In this document: one piece after another, positions 55,262 through 64,000 of the stretch | Position numbering within the stretch: position 1 is the first letter of the stretch | Layout: every line of letters starts with the position of its first letter | Source: an uncultured Eubacteriales bacterium | GTDB taxonomy: Bacteria > Bacillota > Clostridia > Christensenellales > Aristaeellaceae | NCBI GenBank assembly: GCA_902765395.1 | Contig: CACWZP010000027.1 | Location: forward strand, 1 to 64,000 | Direction of reading: 5' to 3' | Length of the DNA stretch: 64,000 nucleotides | Notes under the pieces: model-generated | The model's input: the letters and a program-made list of their open reading frames with translations, nothing else | What the model was told of the DNA's origin: nothing | Database searches by the model: none | Position numbers and translations under genes: made by a program

Positions 55262-58200
55262 ATGAACAGAGAAAACGATTTCCACCTGTTGGAGAGCCTG
55301 GCAAAAAGGAATAAACGCAGACGGCTGCTGAAGCGGGGCCTTGCCCTGCTTTCGGCAGTTGTGCTGCTTTTTACGGTGAATGCCCTCAAGCGACTGGCCG
55401 TGGCCATGGAGCACAGGCCCAACTGTGAATACCATTACGACCACATCCACACCGATGAATGCTTCGACGCGGCGGGCGAGCTGATCTGCGGCCTGCACGA
55501 GCACACCGACGAATGCTATCAGGAACAGGTCGAGGAAGTGCCGGAGGAGCTGGAAGTGGACCTGGCCGACATCGCCGAAGAGGATGAAGCCGACGGCAGC
55601 GAGGACGCGAACGCGGACATCGAATCCGTGGACGAGGCGGACGAGATCTACGAGGCCGAAATGCCGGCGGACGGCAGCTACGACATGAACGGCGCCGACC
55701 AGGCGATGCTGAGCGAGATCCTGGCGGCGGCTGACCTGCCGGTGAAGAACGAGGACATCCAGATGGTCGGCCTGGTGGACGACGACAACTCGGGCGATGC
55801 CCCCGTCGCCATCGCGCTGGTCGATCAGGACTTCGCCGTTTCCGCCACCAGCAGCTTCGATTCCGTGGAGCTGGCCATCGTGACCGCGGACACCATCTAC
55901 ACCGTGAAGCTGCTGAACGGCGGCGCGGCGGCCCCGGCGATCGAGGAAGCCGAAGAGGTCGATGCGACCGAGGACACCGAAGAGGTCGAAATCGTCGAGG
56001 AGAGCGAAGTAACCGAGGAGGCCGAAGAGGCCGAAACCGTTGAAGAGAGCGAAGTAACCGAGGAGGCCGAAGAGGCCGAAACCGTCGAGGAGAGCGAAGT
56101 AACCGAGGAGGCCGAAGAGGCCGAAACCGTCGAGGAGAGCGAAGTAACCGAGGAAGCCGAAGAGGTCGAAACCGTTGAAGAGAGCGAAGTAACCGAGGAG
56201 GCCGAAGAGGCCGAAACCGTCGAGGAGAGCGAAGTAACCGAGGAGGCCGATGCGGACGGCGCGAGCGGCGCGGAAGAAATCGCCGAGGACAGCGAGGCGG
56301 AGAAAGCGATCGAGGCGGCTGAGGAGGTCGAAGCGACCGAGGAAGCTGAAACCATCGAACAGGCCGAGGTAACCGAACAGGCCGAGGAGAGCGAAAAGGC
56401 CGAAAAGGCAGAGGTAACCGAACAGGCCGAGGAGAGCGAAAAGGCCGAAAAGGCAGAGGTAACCGAACAGGCCGACGAGGCGGAAGAAGCCGAGCAGGCC
56501 GAGGTAACCGAGGAAGCCGAGGACAAGGAAGAGGCCGAGGAAGCCGAAGAGGCCGAAGAAACTGAAGAGACCGAGGAGACCGAAGAGGCCGAGGAAGCGG
56601 ACGCCGAGGACGCCGTGGACGAGGCGCTCTACCCGGCGCAGACCTTCGAGGGCCGCGCGGGCAGCGTGCGCGTGAACGTCACCGCCGAGGCGGGCGCGTT
56701 CCCGGCGGACACCACCATGCGGGTCAGCCGCGTGTGGGACCGCGACACCCTGGATGGCATCGCCGACGCCGTGACCGAGGACTTCGTGGAGGTCAAGAAG
56801 GTCATGGCCGTGGACATCGCCTTCTTCGACGCCGAGGGCAGCGAGATCGAGCCCCTGCGGCCCATCGCTGTGGTGATGACCGTGGACGAGATCGAGGAGC
56901 AGCAGGAGGCCGTGGTCGTTCACATGGACGACGAGGGCAATGCCGAGGTGGTGGAGCAGAGCGAAGCGCCCCAGACCGGGGACGAGAAGCTGGCCCTGAA
57001 CGTGGAACTGCCCGCGGGCGAAGCCCCCGTGACGGACGAGGCCGCCGACGAGGTTCCCGCCGCTGAGGAAGCCGCCGACGAAACCGCCGACGGGACCCCC
57101 GTTGACGAGGTTGCGGCGGACAACGCCGACGAAACCCCCGCTGATGGCGAGGCTGCGGCGGATGAAACCGCCGACGGGACCCCCGCTGCGGACGAGGATG
57201 CCGCCGTTGAGGCTCCCGCTGCCGAGGAAGCTCCCGCCGTGGAGGAGGCTGAGCCCGCCATGGAGTACGGCGAAGAGGCCGCCGAGACCGCCGACGAAAC
57301 CGACGGCGCCGAGGCGCTGGAGATCGTCGAGGAAGCCGTCCAGCCGGAGGACGCGAATGAGACCGTGGCCTTCGAGGCCGACGCCTTCTCCGTGTACGCC
57401 GTGGTGGTCACCGAGACCATCGATATGAAGTATATCGCCGACGACGGCGCGACCTACGACATCTCCGTGGGCTACGGCCCCGAGGCGCTGATCCCCGCCG
57501 GCGCGACGCTGGCCGTGAAGGAGCTGACCGGCGAGGCCACCGAAGACTACCTGGCCCGGACCGAGGACATGCTGGCCGAGGGCGAGCGCATCACCCTGGC
57601 CCGCTACTTCGACATCACCATCCTGGACGCCGACGGCGCCGAGGTGCAGCCCGCCGCGCCGGTGCGCGTGAGCGTGAAGCTGGCCGACGACGATCCCTCC
57701 GTGGCCGTGCAGGCCGTGCACTTCGCCGAGGAGGGCGAGCCGGAGCGCATCGCCGCCAGCCGCGAGGACGACGAGGCCGTGGCCTTCGACGCCCGCAGCT
57801 TCTCCGTCTACGGCATCGTCTACACCGTGGACTTCTACTACGACGTGGACGGCAAGACCTTTGAATACCACATCAACGGCGGCGACGTGCTGAGCCTGAA
57901 GGCGCTGCTGCCCATCCTGAAGGTGGTCGAGGACGACCCCGAGACCGAGCAGGACGAGGTGCTGGCGTTCGTTCAGAACATCCAGAGCGTGCGCTTCTCC
58001 GACGAGAGCCTGGTGCGGGTCGTGCCCGTGACTGAAGACACCACCGCCGGCGCGATCGTCGACGCCCTGGGCGTTGAGATCGAATACTCCGCCGAGCTGA
58101 CTGACGAGGCCATCGACGCCATCCGCGCCAGGGTCTTCACCGCCCCCGACTGGGCGCTGGCCAGCCTCAAGCCCTTCACTTCCCATGAAGTTCTCACCAT

Positions 58201-61200
58201 CACCCTGAAGAACGGGGAAGTGGTGACGGTGAAGGTGGAGGACGCGCAGGATCCCAGCACCTATCTTGGGAAGCAGATCATCATCTATGACAATGGCGAA
58301 GGCAGAGCCATGACCGCGGACAACTGGGGCTCGGACGGGTACAGGACCCGGTTCAACTCCATTCCCCTGTCCAACGCGGATTCCGATGCGAAGGCGCACT
58401 GGACGATTGAGAGCAGCAACGGCGGCTATTACCTGAGATCGTACGACGGCAAGTATCTGAAGATCGACTATTACAATGTGGATCTGGTCGATTCGAAGAA
58501 CAATGCGACGCTGTTGACGATCCAGGCCGGCAGCAACCCCGACTACAAGATTCAGGACAAGAACAATTCCAATAACGCCCTGGCGTACTGCGACAACAGG
58601 GAGTACGATGGCTTCTTCAGCGCCCCGAACGGCGCCAACAACAATACCTCCAACAAGCAGCTGTGGCTGTATATCAGGGAGGTCTCCGGGTCTTCCAACG
58701 GAGAGGGCTACATCACCGTCAATGACTGGGACAAGGGCCATCTGGTTTATGCCAGAGTAAATTACTACAGCAATCTGACGGCAAGCCAGATCCAATGGCC
58801 CGATGGCAAGAACAAGCAGGGCATCGTGGCGATCGCCGAACCCGGCTATGCCTTCTCCCACTGGACGGTGACGAACACCAACGGCTACACCTGGAATTCC
58901 GGGCTCTATACCAAAGACACCATCGCTGCCGGCACACTTGAGGAGGCGGCGCTCACGGACCGCAAGGAGCGCTTTACCGCGGTGTTCAAGCCGGTGCACC
59001 AGTTTACCGTGAAGGTGGCCTCCTCCTGCGTGAATATGGGCACCTACGGCAGCAAGTATGTGGGCGTTGTGAACAATGCGGGCGTTTACGCCGCCCCGGG
59101 CCAGGTGTTAACCGATTACGGCAGCGCGAGCGCCGCATCGGACGACAGCCTGTTCTCCTATGGCTTCGATACCCAGGCCAACGACGGCTATGAGTTCGCG
59201 TTCTGGATGTACAGGGATCAGGAAACCGGGCTGTACAAGGGCCTGAACGCCATCAACTCCGGCGACATCGTCCCCTTCAACGGCGTGACCTACGAGGCCT
59301 GGTTCACCGAGAAGGGCAACAAGCTGATCGTGTACCAGACGAACAACAGCGCCGCGGGCAGCGTCAGCAAGGACATCAGCCACGGCAGCGAGCCCGGCGC
59401 CACGGCCACCGTCAACAACGACAACTATGTGTTCACGGGCTGGTACGACCAGAACGGCCACTGCGTGTCCACCAATCCCACGTTTGACCCCTCCCTGGTC
59501 AGCAAGAGCGCGGTGCTGACGGCGGAATTCGCTGAGCGCCGCAGCGGCAACGTCACCTTCAAGGTGGCCGACGGCGGCCAGGGCACCCTGCGCATCGCCG
59601 ATTCCGAGACCACCAGCCAGCAGACCGTTCACATGAACGAAAGCGGCGATGGCAAGCTGGAGCAGAAGGTGGTCGCCGAGCCCAACAATGGCAACAGCTT
59701 CATCTACTGGGAGCTGACCCGCAACGGCAACATCCTGCGGCTGAGCTACGAGTCCGCCACCATCGACGGCGATTCCTGGCTGACGTTCCAGGACGGCGAC
59801 ACCATGACGGCCTACTTCAGCAACGGCACCCTGAAGGACTTCGACGCCAGCCAGACCGCGCAGTCCGACATTGTGATCACCGATGACAAGAAGCGGGAGC
59901 TGCAGGCGTGGCTGGATTCCCTGAAGAAGTCCCACACCGTCGCCCCGGACAAGACGGCCCACGTCTTCGACTACGACAACCGCATCTACCAGATCGACAT
60001 CACCGCGGAATCTTCGCTGATGGATCTGGAGGCGGACATCGACCTGGCCTTCATCATCGACGTTTCCAACTCCATGCTGTTCCCCTCCAAGTTTGTAAAG
60101 AACGGCCAGGAGATGATCCTGACCCAGGACAACCTGAACGCCGCCTATCCCGACGGCAGCACCCACTACATCATCAGCGATCCCACCGGCACCTCCACCG
60201 CCTACCGCATCTTCAGGAAGGCCGACGGCGTCTGGTACTTTGTGGACGCCTCGCTGACCGACGACGTGGCGCACAAGGTCACCTGGGACTGCCGGTACTC
60301 CGAGCCCACCACCGACGTGCCCTTCCGGTATCCGATGTACGACGCCGTGGGCAGCAAGCGGCGCGTGGATTACCTGAACGAAAGCATGCAAAGCGCCATC
60401 GACTCGCTGCACAGCATCATGAACCGGGTCGAGGCTGCCGGCGGCACCGCCCACGACATCCGCGTGGCCCACAGCACCTTTGCGGCCAGCGTCTATTCCA
60501 TCACGCCGGAGAGCCCCTTCGTGTTCGAGCAGTTCCAGTCCATGAAGAACAATGAGAACCTGTCGATCAAAGTGCGGGACACCGGCGGCGGCACCCGCCA
60601 GGATCTGGCGTTGAGGGACGCCAGGGACTTCCAGTGGGACAACACCCACAAGAAGTACGCGATCCTGATCACCGACGGCGCGCCGGTGGTGGGCTCCAAG
60701 GGCTCCATCGACGGCAAGAATATTACCACGATTCGAAACGACATTGCCACCGAGGCCACCAACCTGAAGAACTTGTACGGCATTCAGAACAACGTGACCC
60801 TGATCACCGTGGGCCTGAGCACACAGAACGTGCTGTTCGGCTCCAACAAGCTGAAGGAGATCGCCAGCGTGGGCGCGGACGGCCAGAGGCTCTATTTCCA
60901 GGCCGAGCACGCCGACGACCTGGAGAGCATCCTGCTGGACATCCTGCGGATGATCACGAAGCAGAAGACCGTGTCCGGCGAGGTGCGCGACGTGATCGAC
61001 GACGCGTTCTATCCCGTGGACAGGAACGGCAACCCCATCGCGGCGGGCATGTATGACATGAACGGCAACCACATCGGAGACAATGATATGGTCGGCCAGC
61101 CCCGCTATGAATGGCGCAAGGAGGGCGACAACTGGGTCATCACCTACCACAACCTGATCTTCAACCCGAACGAGACCTGGAAGGGCTCCGTGCTGGTGAA

Positions 61201-62512
61201 GGCCAAGGAGGATTTCCTGGGCGGCAACACCATCCCCACCAACGAGGAAGCCTCCGTGAAGCCGATGTGGTACCAGAAGAACGACGGCAGCTGGGAGCAT
61301 TACGAGGAAGACGCCATTACCCTGCCCGTGCCTCACGTGAACGTGGACGAGCTGTCGCTGACCCACAACAACAGCGAGTGGACAGTCTACCTGGGCACCG
61401 AAGTGGATCCGCTGAACGAGCTGAAGCGGCTGTACAGGGAGATCCGGGTGAACGAGGTCGTGAGCCAGACCGTCAACCACCTCAACAAGATCATGACCAC
61501 CTCCGGCGACATGCTCTATCCGCTGCAGGAATCCGACACGGACGGCCGGACGCAGACCGGCGCAGCCCCGGAGACCTTCCCGCTGTACACCGTCGCGTCG
61601 CTGAGCGACGACGACTGGGCCAGCCTGGTGGCCGGCAATCCGGTGACCAAGCCCTATGCCGCGTACGGCCATGAGAACGTGGGCGTCATCGTGTATCGGG
61701 TGACGCAGGAGATTGTGGCGGGCGAGGACGGCCTGCCGGACGGGCCCCACGCGACGAAGGTCGTCGGCCAGGGCGTTGAGAAGTACACCCTGACGGCCAC
61801 CTACATTCCCACGGCGGAGCAGCACGAGCCCGAAGGGGGCTGGCACACCACGCCGGGCAGGTCCCGCGGCCATACGACGAACAGCATGGAGAGCGTCAAT
61901 CCCCACATCATCAACGTGTTCGCCAAGGGCCTGAAGCTCAAGAAGATGGACGCCACGATGGACAACGTCCTGACCGGCGCGGAGTTCCGGCTGTATCGCA
62001 CGGCCCGGGCGGACGAGATGACGTCTGAGGATCTGATGACGATCGGCGAGGGCCAGTACGTGCCTGCCGCGGACGCCGTTGAGGTGACTGAAGAGGGTAT
62101 CGCGGATCTGGGCCATATCCGGCGGCTGCCGGAGGGCGAGCAGTACTACCTGGTGGAGACCCAGGCCCCGACAGGCTATGTGGCGGCGGATCCGATGCTC
62201 CTCACCATGATCTTCGAGGAAACCAAGACCTACAAGCCGAGGAACGAGGAAACCTGCCCCTATGACTGGACGCAGACGGCAAACCTGACGCTGGGTCATC
62301 CGGCAAAGCGGTCCAATAACAGCTGGCAGGATACCAGCGAGACGGCGACACCGGATTCCGAAACCTATGACATCCAGTATCGCATTCCCAACAACACCGG
62401 CGTGACCCTGCCCGCCACCGGCGGCATGGGCACGGGCATCTACACCCTGGCGGGTGCGGGCCTGGTGCTGCTGGCCGTGGCGCTCATGCTGATCCGGCGC
62501 AGGCAGGCGTAA
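55262..62512 (+). CDS. Giant LPATG-anchored adhesin with von Willebrand factor A domain
   Basis: 2416 residues, the likely pilus-tip or large surface adhesin. It shares the start of the 45179 product: basic N-terminus, hydrophobic segment (27-45), Cys/His block (54-90: HIHTDEC, CGLHEHTDEC) and a long acidic region (95-450) with 15-residue VEESEVTEEAEEAET units. After spacer domains come a beta-trefoil-like segment (about 1005-1145) and InlB/Listeria-Bacteroides-type beta repeats (about 1160-1530). The VWA domain (about 1590-1880) has the metal site DVSNS (Asp1600, Ser1602, Ser1604) and ITDGAP near 1803. A Cna_B domain with YYLVETQAPTGY and LPATG (2383-2387) close the protein. GGGGGAGAG precedes the start. 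Confidence 0.88.
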   Translation: MNRENDFHLLESLAKRNKRRRLLKRGLALLSAVVLLFTVNALKRLAVAMEHRPNCEYHYDHIHTDECFDAAGELICGLHEHTDECYQEQVEEVPEELEVDLADIAEEDEADGSEDANADIESVDEADEIYEAEMPADGSYDMNGADQAMLSEILAAADLPVKNEDIQMVGLVDDDNSGDAPVAIALVDQDFAVSATSSFDSVELAIVTADTIYTVKLLNGGAAAPAIEEAEEVDATEDTEEVEIVEESEVTEEAEEAETVEESEVTEEAEEAETVEESEVTEEAEEAETVEESEVTEEAEEVETVEESEVTEEAEEAETVEESEVTEEADADGASGAEEIAEDSEAEKAIEAAEEVEATEEAETIEQAEVTEQAEESEKAEKAEVTEQAEESEKAEKAEVTEQADEAEEAEQAEVTEEAEDKEEAEEAEEAEETEETEETEEAEEADAEDAVDEALYPAQTFEGRAGSVRVNVTAEAGAFPADTTMRVSRVWDRDTLDGIADAVTEDFVEVKKVMAVDIAFFDAEGSEIEPLRPIAVVMTVDEIEEQQEAVVVHMDDEGNAEVVEQSEAPQTGDEKLALNVELPAGEAPVTDEAADEVPAAEEAADETADGTPVDEVAADNADETPADGEAAADETADGTPAADEDAAVEAPAAEEAPAVEEAEPAMEYGEEAAETADETDGAEALEIVEEAVQPEDANETVAFEADAFSVYAVVVTETIDMKYIADDGATYDISVGYGPEALIPAGATLAVKELTGEATEDYLARTEDMLAEGERITLARYFDITILDADGAEVQPAAPVRVSVKLADDDPSVAVQAVHFAEEGEPERIAASREDDEAVAFDARSFSVYGIVYTVDFYYDVDGKTFEYHINGGDVLSLKALLPILKVVEDDPETEQDEVLAFVQNIQSVRFSDESLVRVVPVTEDTTAGAIVDALGVEIEYSAELTDEAIDAIRARVFTAPDWALASLKPFTSHEVLTITLKNGEVVTVKVEDAQDPSTYLGKQIIIYDNGEGRAMTADNWGSDGYRTRFNSIPLSNADSDAKAHWTIESSNGGYYLRSYDGKYLKIDYYNVDLVDSKNNATLLTIQAGSNPDYKIQDKNNSNNALAYCDNREYDGFFSAPNGANNNTSNKQLWLYIREVSGSSNGEGYITVNDWDKGHLVYARVNYYSNLTASQIQWPDGKNKQGIVAIAEPGYAFSHWTVTNTNGYTWNSGLYTKDTIAAGTLEEAALTDRKERFTAVFKPVHQFTVKVASSCVNMGTYGSKYVGVVNNAGVYAAPGQVLTDYGSASAASDDSLFSYGFDTQANDGYEFAFWMYRDQETGLYKGLNAINSGDIVPFNGVTYEAWFTEKGNKLIVYQTNNSAAGSVSKDISHGSEPGATATVNNDNYVFTGWYDQNGHCVSTNPTFDPSLVSKSAVLTAEFAERRSGNVTFKVADGGQGTLRIADSETTSQQTVHMNESGDGKLEQKVVAEPNNGNSFIYWELTRNGNILRLSYESATIDGDSWLTFQDGDTMTAYFSNGTLKDFDASQTAQSDIVITDDKKRELQAWLDSLKKSHTVAPDKTAHVFDYDNRIYQIDITAESSLMDLEADIDLAFIIDVSNSMLFPSKFVKNGQEMILTQDNLNAAYPDGSTHYIISDPTGTSTAYRIFRKADGVWYFVDASLTDDVAHKVTWDCRYSEPTTDVPFRYPMYDAVGSKRRVDYLNESMQSAIDSLHSIMNRVEAAGGTAHDIRVAHSTFAASVYSITPESPFVFEQFQSMKNNENLSIKVRDTGGGTRQDLALRDARDFQWDNTHKKYAILITDGAPVVGSKGSIDGKNITTIRNDIATEATNLKNLYGIQNNVTLITVGLSTQNVLFGSNKLKEIASVGADGQRLYFQAEHADDLESILLDILRMITKQKTVSGEVRDVIDDAFYPVDRNGNPIAAGMYDMNGNHIGDNDMVGQPRYEWRKEGDNWVITYHNLIFNPNETWKGSVLVKAKEDFLGGNTIPTNEEASVKPMWYQKNDGSWEHYEEDAITLPVPHVNVDELSLTHNNSEWTVYLGTEVDPLNELKRLYREIRVNEVVSQTVNHLNKIMTTSGDMLYPLQESDTDGRTQTGAAPETFPLYTVASLSDDDWASLVAGNPVTKPYAAYGHENVGVIVYRVTQEIVAGEDGLPDGPHATKVVGQGVEKYTLTATYIPTAEQHEPEGGWHTTPGRSRGHTTNSMESVNPHIINVFAKGLKLKKMDATMDNVLTGAEFRLYRTARADEMTSEDLMTIGEGQYVPAADAVEVTEEGIADLGHIRRLPEGEQYYLVETQAPTGYVAADPMLLTMIFEETKTYKPRNEETCPYDWTQTANLTLGHPAKRSNNSWQDTSETATPDSETYDIQYRIPNNTGVTLPATGGMGTGIYTLAGAGLVLLAVALMLIRRRQA
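55991..56250 (+). repeat. 45-bp in-frame tandem repeats in the VWA adhesin gene
   Basis: About six units coding VEESEVTEEAEEAET, with GAAGTAACCGAGGAGGCC as the conserved DNA core. A related AEVTEQAEESEKAEK set follows to 56470. Confidence 0.8.
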
Positions 62513-62646
62513 TGCCTCGCGAGACGGCGCAAAACCGGGCGGCGCTCCGCCGCCCGCCCCTGGGGGTGGGCACGGAACGCCGCCTGTTCAATTAATGACA
62601 CCGAAACCACAATAAATGAGCAAAAAAGGAGGAACCAAAAAGGCGA
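62513..62646. other. Gap after the VWA adhesin
   Basis: Contains the hairpin GGGCGGCG/CGCCGCCC (62537-62555), a likely 3' end for the adhesin mRNA, then AT-rich sequence leading into promoter C. Confidence 0.5.
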
Positions 62647-62680
62647 TGTAACCCCCTGTGTAACCGGCTGGGATTATAAT
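62647..62680 (+). promoter_or_regulatory. Pilus-regulon promoter C, upstream of the sortase
   Basis: TGTAAC at 62647-62652 and 62659-62664 (12 bp apart), 10 bp, then TATAAT at 62675-62680. Another TATAAT is at 62689-62694 without a matching upstream box. The leader (62695-62840) has no gene. Confidence 0.8.
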
Positions 62681-62840
62681 AAGGATGGTATAATTTATCG
62701 CGGCAAAAGGCGCAAAGTTGTCACAGAACCGAACGCCGCCGGCCATCCGGTTCTATTGCAACGGCGCCGGAAAAGTGTTATAATGATTCCATATGGGATT
62801 ATGCACAAGCCGGAGCATCTGAACAGCCGAAGGGAGCGCC

Positions 62841-63680
62841 ATGAAGAAGCATCTGTCCACCATTTTTCTGGTGCTGATATTGTTCCTGGGCGTGGCCATA
62901 CTGCTGTACCCGACCGTGAGCGATTACTGGAATTCCTTCCACCAAAGCCGGGCCATCGCCAGCTATATTGAAGAGATCGAAAACATCGATCCCGCAGACT
63001 ATGAGAAGGAATGGGAGCGGGCGCGGCAATACAACGAAGAACTGGTGAAAAAGCCCAACCGCTTCCGCATGAGCGACGAGGAATACGCGGAGTATGAATC
63101 GCTGCTGAACCTGACCGGCTCAGGCATCATGGGGTACATCGAAGTGCCCAAGATCAACTGCACGCTGCCCATCTATCACGGCACGGATGACGCCGTGCTG
63201 CAGATCGCCGTGGGCCACTTTGAAGGCACCAGTCTGCCCACCGGCGACGCCGGCGTCCACAGCGTGCTCTCCGGCCACCGGGGCCTGCCGTCCGCGAAGC
63301 TGTTTACGGACCTGGACCAGATGGAGGAGGGCGACCTGTTCGTCATCCGCGTGCTGGACCAGATCATGACCTACGAGGTGGACCAGATCCTGATCGTGCT
63401 GCCGGAGGAGCTGGACGCCCTGGCCATCGACCAGCAGCAGGACCTGTGTACGCTGGAGACCTGCACGCCCTACGGCATCAACTCCCACCGCCTGCTGGTG
63501 CGGGGACACCGCACCGAGAACCAGGAGATGGAGACGATCATCAAGGTCGTGGCCGACGCCACCCAGGTGAAGCCGATCCTGGTGGCCCCGGTGCTGGCCG
63601 CGCCGATGCTGCTGATACTGCTGATCGGCATGATGATCTCCACCGGCCGCAAGCAGCGCAGGCGGAAGATCCTCAAATGA
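62841..63680 (+). CDS. Class C sortase (pilin polymerase)
   Basis: Membrane transpeptidase of 279 residues that joins pilin subunits after cutting LPxTG. N-terminal membrane helix (about 5-25), catalytic domain with His146 (SGHRG), Cys208 (TLETCTPYG) and Arg221 (LLVRG), and a C-terminal membrane helix plus basic tail (about 245-279). These are the hallmarks of pilus-specific class C enzymes. No obvious DPF/W lid motif is seen ahead of the core. GAAGGGAG precedes the start. The stop overlaps the next start (ATGA). It has its own regulon-type promoter. Confidence 0.95.
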   Translation: MKKHLSTIFLVLILFLGVAILLYPTVSDYWNSFHQSRAIASYIEEIENIDPADYEKEWERARQYNEELVKKPNRFRMSDEEYAEYESLLNLTGSGIMGYIEVPKINCTLPIYHGTDDAVLQIAVGHFEGTSLPTGDAGVHSVLSGHRGLPSAKLFTDLDQMEEGDLFVIRVLDQIMTYEVDQILIVLPEELDALAIDQQQDLCTLETCTPYGINSHRLLVRGHRTENQEMETIIKVVADATQVKPILVAPVLAAPMLLILLIGMMISTGRKQRRRKILK

Positions 63681-64000
63681 GCGGCATGATCGGCCGGGTC
63701 GACACGGCGCAGGTGCGCCGGGAGATGATCCGCATGAACGGCAGGGCCAGCCGCAAGCGCTTCCTGATCGGGGCGGTTGTGGTGCTGGCGGTTGCGCTGC
63801 TGGTCGGCGAGGCGGCGTCGCGCTTCCTGTTCACGCTGGCGGACATCCGCACCCGGGGCATGAGCCCCGCGCTGCGCAGCGGCGATGTGGCACTGTGCGA
63901 GCGCATGGATTCGCCCCTTCGCAAGGGACAGCCGCAGTTGACGCGCGGCGCGCTGGCGCTGGTGGCCTATGACGACAGCGGCCTGCGTCGCGAAGCCGTG
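63677..64000 (+). CDS. Signal-peptidase-like protein with substituted catalytic residues (SipA-like), partial
   Basis: Only the first 108 residues are in the window. One membrane helix (about 28-50) is followed by RTRGMSPALRSGDVAL, which aligns with the signal peptidase serine box (ESMTPSL in the 44541 product) but has Gly where the serine should be. Further on, SGLRREAV sits where ILVKRVIA carries the lysine and seems to have Arg. Loss of both residues is known for streptococcal SipA/SipA2, which helps pilus polymerisation without peptidase activity. The start overlaps the sortase stop by four bases. The rest of the gene lies to the right. Confidence 0.72.
   Translation, partial: MSGMIGRVDTAQVRREMIRMNGRASRKRFLIGAVVVLAVALLVGEAASRFLFTLADIRTRGMSPALRSGDVALCERMDSPLRKGQPQLTRGALALVAYDDSGLRREAV

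Noticed and set aside
55229-62299. Minus-strand frames of 1256 and 1063 codons over the VWA adhesin
   Set aside because: Antisense readings of acidic and repeat-rich coding sequence. The products are Gly/Leu/Phe or Val/Gly/His strings without domains.

Overview
The window is high-GC DNA with Firmicutes-type expression signals: strong GGAGG-like ribosome sites, TTGACA/TATAAT promoters, a T-box leader on alaS, LPxTG surface proteins and a class C sortase. Secreted proteins with group-2 bacterial Ig-like (BIG2) domains, a BspA-type leucine-rich protein, GH3 and GH120 glycosidases and a ChvE-type monosaccharide transporter suggest an anaerobic, gut- or rumen-dwelling member of the Clostridia. Christensenellales or Aristaeellaceae would fit, but that placement is inference. 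The first bases are the 3' end of a 5S rRNA gene, so an rRNA operon lies just to the left.

1-13.7 kb: 5S rRNA end; gdhA and asnA, divergent and both assimilating ammonia; a secreted metallo-beta-lactamase-fold protein with BIG2 domains; a 1286-residue membrane protein joining a degenerate kinase N-lobe to six peptidoglycan-binding-like repeats; a HAD phosphatase; a COG2426 membrane protein; and a GH3 glycosidase. 13.7-20 kb: a small Xre repressor divergent from a BspA/BIG2 surface protein with two palindromic operators between them; metY; a MITE-like repeat; a GIY-YIG protein; and an overlapping TPR/DUF4037 pair. 20-28 kb: a Gln/Gly/Asn-rich secreted protein, a tannase-like lipoprotein, an AEC transporter, a GH120 beta-xylosidase and a 2-hydroxyacid dehydrogenase. 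28-38 kb: mnmG; T-box-controlled alaS encoding a short enzyme; an AT-richer accessory patch (EF-hand-like protein and a broken Xre gene); a second MBL/BIG2 protein with the reverse domain order; and a CBS/DRTGG-type inorganic pyrophosphatase. 38-43.7 kb: a chvE-mmsA-mmsB type sugar ABC operon with two permease genes.

43.8-64 kb is a sortase-assembled pilus locus. It holds a coiled-coil protein, a signal peptidase I with an intact Ser/Lys dyad, a 2447-residue LPATG adhesin, a major pilin (LPSTGG), a 2416-residue von Willebrand factor A adhesin (LPATG), a class C sortase, and the start of a second signal-peptidase-like protein. In that last protein both catalytic positions look substituted, as in streptococcal SipA pilus chaperones. 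The promoters ahead of the coiled-coil/peptidase/adhesin unit, the pilin and the sortase share an identical layout: two GTAAC sites 12 bp apart, ending 10 bp before a TATRAT -10 box. This looks like a dedicated pilus regulon and is the most notable observation here.

Between genes the window is rich in dispersed repeats: a composite palindromic element of about 330 bp in four copies, A/G-rich minisatellites, a MITE-like unit, a 26-bp-arm palindrome and a 79-bp tandem duplication. I found no tRNA gene and no CRISPR array.
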